Source of the DNA: Gyrodactylus bullatarudis
Taxonomy: Eukaryota; Platyhelminthes; Monogenea; Gyrodactylidea; Gyrodactylidae
Direction of reading: 5' to 3'
Assembly (NCBI GenBank): GCA_012064415.1
Contig: SSNU01000030.1
Coordinates: 94,478-105,461 of the forward strand
Length of the DNA: 10,984 nt
Below the pieces are notes generated by a model. That model was not told the DNA's origin. It searched no databases and saw nothing but the letters and a program-made list of their open reading frames with translations. A program made the translations under genes and the position numbers. Shown piece after piece: positions 6,701 through 10,984 of the stretch (within the stretch, counting starts at the first letter, position 1; each line of letters opens with the position of its first letter).

Positions 6701-8813
6701 AGGTTTACGTCTGTATTGAGATTTTGGCTAAAATCATTGACTTCATCACAATTAATTTCATTCAGGAAAGACAATGCCTGAGAGTTTTCGACATTAACTA
6801 GTTGATCGGAACATTCTACTTGGTGTTATCTAAAATTAGAAAAGAAAGAAATATAAATTCCCAACTCTATTTTAATTAGATTCATATAATTCGATAAAAA
6901 TTTTCTGAAATTCAAGAACATGTATGATAGCCGTTTCTACAAATAAAAAAAGAATAGATAGTTTTTTTCAAATTGGCGCCAAATTCTATATGAAATTTTC
7001 TTTTAGATTTCTGTAAAACTCATAGATTCCCAACTCCATTTGAATTAGTTTGAGCTTTGGAATGTTTCCTTATTTTAAGTTCGACATAAGTTGCCTGATT
7101 TCCTCGAAAATATTCTGAGGTTGCTGACTGAAAGTCATGCTAGGATTAAGAACGAACGAAATTTATTTGGTGAATAAAGCTTTATTTTCGTCGGTTCTTT
7201 TCAAACCAAACACCGACTTGTTATATTTATATATATGAAAATTTAGAGAAAATTATAAAATCTGTCCAATAGCATTTATTCAGCCGTTCGCGACCAATGA
7301 GAGGAGAGGAATGTCTAAGCTCTCGGGACTGTGAGGAATTCATCTAATGTCCTAGTGCCGGGTGGTGCTCATTTCCTCCGACAAATTCCTTTTCCGTGAT
7401 GTGGAGGGGGGCTTGCAATTCTGGTTGGGAGTAAAATCTCTTTCGTTCATCATTGTTCTCAGGGGTTGTGTGGTTGTCAAGGGGATTGGAACTGTTAGAG
7501 ATTGCTTCGATGGGGGTTTCACAACTAGAAGGAGAGTCATTATCAACTAATGTTGAGGTTTGTGTTATGTTCGATCTAGTTTCTGGGCCATCGTTTTCAG
7601 ATTCTCTTATGGGGTATTTTTGGGTTGAAGTGAAAATTGGCTCGTTTTCGGCAGGTGATTTATCAACTGATGTTGAGATTGGAAGTGTATTGACCGAACT
7701 CGAGTCCAAGTTTCTTTCTTGGTTGTGGGAGGGTTGGCATCGTCTTTCTTGGTCATCTTTCTTTATCATCTTGTGGAACTCAACGCCAGTGAAGCCCAAC
7801 TTCCTGCCCAGTATTTTCTGTGCACAGAGAGAAGGTAGCTCTTCATTCACTAATTTTGCCTCTGCGATTTCTAAGATCTTCTGTGAGCGGAATTTGTTAA
7901 GCTTTGGGTCCGCGGTGTATCTTATCTTTAAGTTTTTATTTCAAGTATTGTTCTACTTGTCAATATTATTTATAAAGTATATGATTATTAGAGCCTCAAA
8001 AACGCATATTTTGCATATTTTAATCACAAGGTATAATTTTTCTTATTCGACAAAAACTGTAATCAGATTTCTTCTTTGTATAAGGGTTGAAGAGTTATAA
8101 CTGCATATATCTGCATATGTCAAATATAAATGCATGTACTAATGTATAATGCATAAAAATTATCAGCCAATAGAATTTAACCTACAAACATGATAGGCCA
8201 ATCAGAATCAAGTTAAAAAGTCAATGAATAAAATTTATATTTTTTTGTTATGGCGTGGGATTTCATAACTTCATTACATCATTATTAAAATCCCTATTTC
8301 AAAATCGGTTAAAATTCAGGAATATATATATAAATACAAATAAAGGCAAATAAGCAGCATAGGGTTTTCCTATATTCTAGCCAATAAATTGATTTTTAAA
8401 TAATATTATTCTATTAATTATTAAATGTGCCTACCTGTTACTTACTCATAAGTAGTAAAATATTTGAAAAATCTTAAATGCATATTTTATATTTTATATG
8501 AGTCTATCAAAACTGTATATTTTTTGAGGCTCTAATGATTATAAATATATTTTCTCTAGGTAAAATGACTCATCACATGTGCGGATCAATAATGGGGCCT
8601 CAGCTTCATGGGAACTCAATATTCTCCGGCTACCTGGATGGTGGTGATTGCAGCATTTTCGTAGAGTCTGCCTTTTACGTTACTTTTTTTGCATCAATTC
8701 TAGCAACCACTCTATTCCTCCTTCTCAAGTTCACCAGGAAATCCACTTGTTGTCATCGTGCATCTGGCCCAGTCTATGAAGAAGACTTTAACGAGCCTGG
8801 AGTTCCTAGATGA
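441..8813 (+). CDS. SLC16/monocarboxylate transporter-like protein, C-terminal half (7 exons)
   Basis: The exons are 441-728, 4146-4344, 4887-5036, 5133-5350, 5880-5976, 6052-6177 and 8560-8813, all with GT/AG borders. Boundary phases are 0,1,1,0,1,1, so one frame of 443 residues runs to TGA 8811-8813. SLC16 proteins are 12-TM plasma-membrane carriers of lactate, pyruvate, aromatic amino acids, thyroid hormone and similar substrates. Residues 1-120 form the Ser/Asn/Gln-rich cytosolic loop between TM6 and TM7. TM7 begins at about 145. TM8 carries SNIIGR, TM9 is near 240-265, TM10 spans the exon 5/6 joint, TM11 has NSFGYMLVFQGIG, and TM12 is near 400-425. The NSFG...FQGIG segment is the strongest family match. 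The arginine of SNIIGR aligns with the TM8 substrate arginine of MCT1 (R306), but asparagine stands where MCT1 has D302. TM1-TM6, with the diagnostic TM1 and TM5 motifs, lie upstream of the window. The substrate cannot be assigned, and orphan SLC16 members are equally possible. Confidence 0.82.
1256..1603 (-). pseudogene. LINE reverse transcriptase C-terminal fragment
   Basis: An open frame of 115 codons contains YNSLISISGLQPLWIRRYAF. This follows the post-RT motif of CR1/jockey-like LINE proteins (Y-x-x-R/L-L-x-x-L-G/S-L-x-P-L-x-x-R-R). PVRQNYNLRHTSYKDHF, a basic Asn/Arg/His tract, fits the end of such ORFs. The RT core is absent, as expected for a 5'-truncated insertion. It stops at TAA 1256-1258 and lies antisense inside the large intron of the transporter. 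It resembles the piece at 9364-9600, sharing PLW(I/L)RR, so both may be one LINE family. Confidence 0.55.
1795..2075 (+). repeat. Dispersed repeat R1, copy 1
   Basis: This AT-rich noncoding repeat has shared blocks AAATTTCCACTTTT (1861-1874), TTTTGAACCCAAAATTT and ATATTTGGGA. Further on, GAAGAATTC and AACTTCTGTA are shared with the copy near 4500. The third, inverted copy at 6400-6580 matches best between CTGACCAAAAT and ATTAGAC. No coding potential or terminal repeats were recognised. The right part is interrupted at 2090 by a short hammerhead-derived insert. Boundaries are approximate. Confidence 0.6.
2078..2162. mobile_element. 61-bp hammerhead-element fragment with 12-bp target-site duplication
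   Basis: TAACAATAAAAA occurs perfectly at 2078-2089 and 2151-2162. Between them, 2091-2151 match 3574-3634 of copy B with a single difference (T2115 against G3598). The homology starts and ends almost exactly at the direct repeats, so the interval 2090-2150 looks like a 5'-truncated retro-insertion. It keeps the stem III 3' half, the predicted cleavage site (2100/2101) and the 3' tail of the ribozyme element, but not the CTGANGA core. It cannot self-cleave alone. The insert sits inside repeat R1. Confidence 0.65.
2163..3440. other. Intronic stretch without a recognised gene
   Basis: This AT-rich intron sequence of the transporter has no long open frame, tRNA-like fold or splice-bounded exon. 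One short frame at 2863-2949 begins WDCVESYLSR and recalls the W-x-x-SYL-x-x-R stretch of LINE reverse transcriptases, but it is too short and broken for a call. The homopolymer tracts and A+T richness are unremarkable here. Confidence 0.5.
3472..3634. repeat. 48-bp inverted repeat enclosing a hammerhead motif
   Basis: The arms at 3472-3519 and 3587-3634 pair at 47 of 48 positions, with a 67-nt spacer holding the ribozyme core of copy B. The left arm, read on the minus strand, is identical to the 2104-2151 fragment, carrying T where the right arm has G. The left arm is therefore closer to the separate insert than to its partner. This suggests a second, inverted insertion of the element's 3' tail rather than an in-place duplication. 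In RNA the arms would make stem I exceptionally long. Confidence 0.8.
3525..3790 (+). repeat. Hammerhead-bearing dispersed repeat, copy B
   Basis: This copy aligns with copy A (44-330) through the ribozyme core and again at GAAGAAGGTGTACC (3701-3714), GGACAATCACC and GGCTAAGAATACTAATTGACC (3750-3770). Between the two, copy B has a longer stem-I-side arm that carries the 3' inverted-repeat arm. The element is in the sense orientation of the transporter, in its 3417-nt intron. No protein is encoded. A small open frame across 3446-3637 is only the inverted repeat read through. Confidence 0.65.
3540..3590 (+). ncRNA. Hammerhead-type self-cleaving ribozyme motif, copy B
   Basis: The core strands are CTGAAGA at 3552-3558 (position N7 is A) and GAAA at 3567-3570. 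Stem III spans 3570-3582, with an unpaired U and a small loop. H17 is C3583, giving predicted cleavage at 3583/3584. The first stem I pairs are 3549-3551 with 3584-3586, after which the 48-bp inverted repeat can continue the helix. Stem II is again minimal. CCGGG at 3540-3544 can pair with CCCGG at 3561-3565, the same alternative or tertiary pairing seen in copy A with a changed base pair. Confidence 0.62.
3791..4145. other. Intron 3' part before the TM7 exon
   Basis: AT-rich sequence ends in the pyrimidine-rich acceptor of exon 4146. An open frame at 4084-4302 overlaps the exon in another frame and has no homology I recognise. Nothing else is supported here. Confidence 0.5.
4146..4344 (+). 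CDS. Exon 2: end of loop and TM7 of the SLC16-like protein
   Basis: The acceptor TATTTTAG ends at 4145 and again forms an in-frame TAG, so the frame opens at the splice site. The first half is charged (QEPHEKRVSVKHFDRF), like the basic cytosolic stretch before TM7. The second half enters the membrane with FDLTFILLIIASLINAF. The donor is G|GTGAGT at 4345, phase 1. The preceding intron is 3417 nt and carries most of the repeats in the left part of the window. Confidence 0.78.
4500..4685 (+). repeat. Dispersed repeat R1, copy 2
   Basis: This copy shares GAAAATG(G/A)(G/A)CCAAATTTCCACTTTTT with copy 1 at 1850. GAAGAATTC, followed by a (T/C)CAT block, and the closing ACTTCTGTA are also shared. It lacks the TTTTGAACCCAAAATTT block and is more diverged. 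It lies in the intron between the TM7 exons, in the same orientation as copy 1. Confidence 0.5.
4887..5036 (+). CDS. Exon 3: TM7 end and TM8 of the SLC16-like protein
   Basis: The acceptor TTTTCAG ends at 4886. The split codon G|TG restores valine and continues TM7 as VTIMPYYYLPLLLYL. The exon ends with the TM8 signature YAISLAGFSNIIGRLFG, which aligns with the SLC16 pattern of Ser, Ile/Val, Gly, then N/D-x-x-x-R. The donor used here is GTAAGT at 5037. A weaker donor, GTAGTA, lies three bases earlier at 5034. Both keep phase 1 and differ by one residue. Confidence 0.85.
5133..5350 (+). CDS. Exon 4: TM8-TM9 loop, TM9 and following loop
   Basis: The acceptor ATTCTCTAG ends at 5132, after a short 96-nt intron. 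It encodes a basic and acidic cytosolic stretch, then a Leu/Ser-rich membrane segment (IILNVLLSLLLSISLLLMPW, about residues 243-262). A polar loop with HFVDPSTPSLTLVPHNQ follows. Mammalian SLC16 carriers have a shorter TM9-TM10 loop, so this extension plus the start of exon 5 is a lineage-specific feature. The donor is CAA|GTGAGT at 5351, phase 0. Confidence 0.8.
5351..5879. other. 529-nt intron with no recognised element
   Basis: The intron runs from GTGAGT at 5351 to TTTTTTTTCACAG at 5879. It has no long frame, no copy of R1 or of the hammerhead repeat, and no strong inverted repeat that I could see. Confidence 0.5.
5880..5976 (+). CDS. Exon 5: loop and first half of TM10
   Basis: The acceptor TTTTTTTTCACAG ends at 5879. 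It encodes a polar start, then a membrane segment (GVFYCGIIIFGLTS) that is TM10 of the carrier. The donor is GTT|GTAAGT at 5977 and splits a serine codon (T|CT) with exon 6. The 529-nt intron before it holds no recognisable element. Confidence 0.8.
6052..6177 (+). CDS. Exon 6: TM10-TM11 signature of SLC16
   Basis: The acceptor CTTATCAAATCAG ends at 6051, after a 75-nt intron. The product reads IRSVMLAELFGI, then ITNSFGYMLVFQGIGVIMG. This follows the SLC16 pattern of a Val-Leu-Asp/Glu-Leu-hG turn, then T-N-A/S-F-G and F-Q-G-I. It is the most family-specific stretch in the window and the main reason for the SLC16 call. The donor is A|GTAAGT at 6178, phase 1. Confidence 0.88.
6400..6580 (-). repeat. 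Dispersed repeat R1, copy 3 (inverted)
   Basis: Read on the minus strand this segment shares several blocks with copy 1, in the same order. They are AATC(T/G)ATCTGACCAAAAT-like sequence, CCGTATTT, TTTCGAAAATG, GTCCACTTT, ACTTTTGAACCCAAAATTT, TTTCTATCGATT, AAAGCAGTTA and ATATTTGGGA, ending at ATTAGAC. It is the best-conserved match to copy 1, despite opposite orientation. It lies near the start of the last transporter intron. Confidence 0.6.
6675..7130. repeat. Degenerate tandem repeat, period about 173 bp
   Basis: The block (A/G)ATTCCCAACTC(C/T)AT, followed by an AATTAG(A/G/T)TT-like sequence, recurs at 6681, 6858 and 7027. The spacings are 177 and 169 bp. Flanking similarity between units is low, so this is either an old satellite-like array of about 2.5 units or three insertions of a short repeat. 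There is no coding potential. Confidence 0.45.
7138..7371 (-). mobile_element. LTR-like segment (putative 3' LTR, minus-strand element)
   Basis: On the minus strand the segment starts TG (7371) and ends CA (7138), with a purine run GGAGGAAA just before it, like a polypurine tract. Inside, in LTR order, are two CCAAT-type boxes in ATTGG form (near 7296 and 7265), a TATATATAAATATA box (about 7237-7224), a hairpin at 7190-7217 (GTCGGT/ACCGAC) and AATAAA within the palindrome 7173-7186. No second LTR or primer-binding site is visible, so the LTR reading is tentative. Confidence 0.3.
7344..7940 (-). pseudogene. Unrecognised minus-strand open frame, probable retroelement remnant
   Basis: A frame of 198 codons is open between a TGA (7943-7941) and TAG (7346-7344). 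There is no ATG in its first part; a GTG is at 7850. The first 65 residues look folded and helical (KILEIAEAKLVNEEL, then LGRKLGFTGVEFHKMIKK). The remainder is low-complexity and rich in Ser, Thr, Asn, Pro and Glu. No family was recognised. The region is visibly GC-richer than its surroundings and runs into the LTR-like segment. This suggests the 3' end of an LTR element polyprotein, a captured gene piece, or an antisense exon. It lies inside the transporter's last intron, opposite in direction. Confidence 0.35.
7981..8542. mobile_element. hAT-type MITE with 8-bp target-site duplications
   Basis: A 546-bp element (7989-8534) has perfect 14-bp terminal inverted repeats, TAGAGCCTCAAAAA at 7989-8002 and its complement at 8521-8534. 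It is flanked by identical 8-bp repeats, ATGATTAT at 7981-7988 and 8535-8542. Eight-bp duplications and TIRs starting YARNG (here TAGAG) are hAT superfamily hallmarks. The interior is AT-rich with no transposase frame, so the element is non-autonomous. TGCAT occurs at 8012, 8102, 8112, 8131, 8150 and 8479, concentrated on the left, plus CGCAT at 8003. Repeated subterminal motifs of this kind often bind hAT transposases. Confidence 0.88.
8531..8559 (+). promoter_or_regulatory. Branch site candidate and acceptor of the last transporter intron
   Basis: CTAAT at 8532-8536 fits the YTNAY branch-point pattern. The candidate adenosine at 8535 lies 24 nt upstream of the acceptor AG at 8558-8559, with a T-rich tract between. 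The first three bases of the motif belong to the MITE terminus and the last two to its target-site duplication. Branch use is inferred only from sequence and distance. Confidence 0.4.
8560..8813 (+). CDS. Exon 7: TM12 and C-terminal tail, with stop codon
   Basis: The acceptor TTTTCTCTAG ends at 8559, after a 2382-nt intron full of mobile elements. The split codon A|GT gives Ser. SGYLDGG matches the G-h-h-x-D-x-(T/G)-G turn that follows TM11 in SLC16. FVESAFYVTFFASILATTLF, extended by LLLK, is TM12. A short tail with two adjacent Cys (STCCHR) and acidic residues ends at TGA 8811-8813. About 25 residues between TM11 and the GYLDGG turn are longer than usual. An unseen intron or an alternative acceptor there cannot be excluded. 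Confidence 0.75.
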
Positions 8814-9363
8814 CCAACTGGCACTCATGCATCGAGATCCATTTCTGATTTATTTTTTTCTACATTTTTACTATTCTCATTACAATAAGAATGGCTATTT
8901 TTTCCATCGATTCTATTATAATAATATAACATTTTCTTGAGCCATCTTCATCCAATTCGCTATAATAATTGAGTAAATGATATTATTTAACTTCACCTTG
9001 TATAAATTCAAAAAACAGACCTTTTTGAATAATCTTCAGATTAGTTATGTATAATATTTTTTTTACAAGATATAAAAATGTATATTTTTCAGATATTTCT
9101 CTTAATCGTTTTCATTTTTGCAGTGATTCGTGAGAAATTCGTAAACCATTTTTTGTCAACACTCTAAGCCTCAGTCAAGTTGATCTATTTACTATTTTTC
9201 AAAAAAATCAAAATTTTTCTTTTTGAATTATTTTATTCGTAAAAATAGTAAATTCTAATTTTCATACTATAATACGTTATTTAAAATAGTTACAAAAATA
9301 ATTATACGAATCTGGTATGAATTGAATTGAAGATAAATTTATATCTGTGATATTTCCATGTTT
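8814..9363. other. 3' flank of the transporter gene
   Basis: This AT-rich stretch should hold the 3' UTR. No canonical AATAAA was seen close behind the stop. Variants such as AATATA, within the ATAATAATATAAC block near 8920, are possible poly(A) signals. No other gene is visible before the LINE fragment at 9364. Confidence 0.4.
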
Positions 9364-9923
9364 TTAAAAATTGATCTGAAATCTGATTCTTAAGGGTAGT
9401 ATGGTGTAAACTTTACACTGTAAAGCAAGATAGAAAACCCACTCCCTTTTCTGAGGCGTGGAAGGTCGTTTACTGAATAGAGATGCTGTAGTCGCAATTC
9501 TTCTGAGCCATAATGGATACATATTAGTTATCTCTAAGAGTTTCTTGTAAGAATGAGGGTCAAGACAGGAGCGGAGATAAAGGTATTGAATCCTTTCCAT
9601 TTTCTTACATTTTGTCTGAGGAATTTTCCTTCAACATAGTCAAAGTGTGAAAGAATAACACTTTTGAGGAGGGTTAGTCTTATGTTAGAAAACATGACAA
9701 ACTTTTTGAGGAAATACCCCTTGCAGTTCATGAAGTTAGATATCATTAGAGCATGATCTTTTGTGCCATGTTTAGAGTTGAAATTAAGCCCGTGGTCATT
9801 TATGGAGGTAATTTCCATTTGGTAATTTCCCAAAAATTTATTCAAGAAAACCACAATCGAGCTCAAATGACCTGAATCAATGTTCGAAATGCAGATCTCA
9901 TCGCGATTCCAAATGATAGTCAA
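9364..9923 (-). pseudogene. LINE reverse transcriptase C-terminal fragment, frameshifted
   Basis: Two overlapping minus-strand frames (9534-9923, then 9364-9600) together follow the post-RT region of CR1/jockey-like LINE proteins. The first has NDHGLNFNSKHGTKDHALMI (family pattern DLGV-h-F-S-x-L-x-x-x-x-H), then IRLTLLKSVILSHFDY (x-x-L-h-x-S-h-h-x-x-h-h-E/D-Y). The second has MERIQYLYLR (h-E-x-h-Q) and SYKKLLEITNMYPLWLRR. The match moves between frames near 9600, so the copy carries a frameshift. The RT palm with FADD lies further 5' and is missing. It is a dead, 5'-truncated insertion downstream of the transporter. It shares PLW(I/L)RR with 1256-1603. Confidence 0.7.
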
Positions 9924-10191
9924 CTAAAAACTGCTCTATACTTTTAATTTTCCCCAAAAATAATCTACATTTTGATACAGATTCCTTAAAAATAAGAAAG
10001 TCGATTTCAACGAAAAAGGATTTTTAAGATGAATAACTTTGACTAGAATCTATCAAAATGAATGAAATTTTCAATTATTAGCAGAGAATAGTGTGTTGAT
10101 TATGATCCAACAATTACTTTTGACTTGCTTGAGATTCCTGATTTCCGCGAATATATTATCATTTTGCTGACTAATTTCTTGCATTTTGTAG

Positions 10192-10984
10192 TCATTACTT
10201 TTAATTCCATTCACGCAGACTAGTGAGAATATTAAAAATACATTTAGACATCTTAAGCAGGAAAACCACACAGCTTCAATTTCAAATTTCAAAAATCCTG
10301 GTGATGACAACATAGATGTATGGGTGAAGGAGAAATTCTTTATCAATCAATACAAACCTAATATGTGTTCAGAAAAACTATTCCTATAATTAGAGTTATC
10401 TAAGGAGCAGAAAGAAATCTTGTCTCTTGGTCCTAATTTTTGTATCCCTAAGAAAAATAATGAAATTGAAGACAAGGCAGCTTTCGAACGTTTAATGTAT
10501 GAACTTGGTCTCACAAATAATCACAAGGATGATGCCAACACAGAGAAGTTTAAACTTGACCTTTTAACTATTTATAGAAGTTTTGATTGTAAACCTCTAA
10601 GGTCTAGTTTACTAACTCAAAAACATTTTGTAGCACTCAAAGAACTTAAATCTAATGAAAACATCTTTTTAACCAAGCCAGACAAGGGAAAGGGAATAGT
10701 GATAATGAATAGAGAAGATTATTTTGAAGCAGGGTTAGATTTCCTTTCGGATGAAAGTAAATTTATTAATACTGGGCAAGAAAGATCTACATATTATAAG
10801 GAAATGGAATCCATGGAACGTTCCATGTATAAGATAGCAAAAGGGTTGTATGATAGGAATATAATCTCGGATAAAACTAGAAGTTTTATAGCTAAGAAGC
10901 ATACCAGGATGTCTAGATTATATCTACATCCTAAGACACATAAGATAGTGGACAATATTGTTCCAGAGGTATTTCCAATAAGGC
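10192..10984 (+). pseudogene. Penelope-like element (PLE) reverse transcriptase, N-terminal part, one in-frame stop, runs off window
   Basis: In a single frame, 10192-10386 is open, a TAA stands at 10387-10389, and 10390-10984 stays open to the window edge. Counting from 10390, LSKEQKEILSLGPNFCIPKK lies at residues 4-23. FLTKPDKGKGIVIMNREDY, the PLE-specific N-terminal DKG motif, follows, with the DKG codons at 10681-10689. LYLHPKTHK is at 177-185 and leads into FPIR, the start of RT motif 1. PLEs encode an RT related to telomerase, often with a C-terminal GIY-YIG endonuclease, which would lie beyond the window. The sense of the sequence continues across the TAA, so this copy is either recently inactivated or begins after it. 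It adjoins the LINE fragment in opposite orientation. Confidence 0.85.

Noticed and set aside
7453..8100. 215-codon plus-strand open frame, the longest in the window
   Set aside because: It runs across the boundary of the hAT MITE at 7989 and is antisense to the better-composed minus-strand frame. Its residues (Ser/Leu/Phe-rich) show no domain, so it is a shadow.
10071..10346. Minus-strand 91-codon frame with a coiled-coil-like stretch
   Set aside because: It overlaps the PLE frame in antisense over half its length and shows no recognised domain.
1..10984. CRISPR array, prokaryotic operon, tRNA or rRNA genes
   Set aside because: No regularly spaced short repeats, cloverleaf patterns or rRNA signatures were seen, and the splice-site structure and retroelements mark the DNA as eukaryotic.

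Overview
The window is animal nuclear DNA, probably from an invertebrate. It is AT-rich, has GT-AG introns, and is crowded with retroelement and transposon remnants. The clade cannot be fixed from the sequence.

The one host gene lies on the + strand. It encodes the C-terminal half of an SLC16-type (monocarboxylate transporter-like, major facilitator superfamily) membrane protein. Seven phase-compatible exons (441-728, 4146-4344, 4887-5036, 5133-5350, 5880-5976, 6052-6177, 8560-8813) give 443 residues and a TGA. They cover the central cytosolic loop and TM7-TM12; the exons for TM1-TM6 lie upstream of the window.

The introns hold the mobile DNA. At about 44-330 and 3525-3790 are two diverged copies of one repeat, each carrying a hammerhead-type self-cleaving ribozyme core in the sense orientation of the gene. 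The second copy sits in the loop of a 48-bp inverted repeat. A 61-bp fragment of the same element at 2090-2150 is bounded by a perfect 12-bp direct repeat, like a target-site duplication. A second dispersed repeat (R1) occurs three times: about 1795-2075 and 4500-4685 on +, and about 6400-6580 inverted. The last intron (6178-8559) contains a degenerate tandem repeat with a period of about 173 bp. It also holds a GC-richer minus-strand open frame joined to an LTR-like segment (7138-7940), and a 546-bp hAT-type MITE (7989-8534) with 8-bp target-site duplications. The MITE ends 25 bp before the final exon.

Outside the transporter, two minus-strand pieces (1256-1603, inside the large intron, and 9364-9923, downstream) match the C-terminal part of LINE reverse transcriptases. 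The window closes with the 5' part of a Penelope-like retroelement frame (10192-10984, +), recognised by its N-terminal DKG motif and an HPKTHK motif and broken by one in-frame stop. Hammerhead ribozymes are known from Penelope-like elements, so the ribozyme repeats and this frame may be related, but the window does not prove it.
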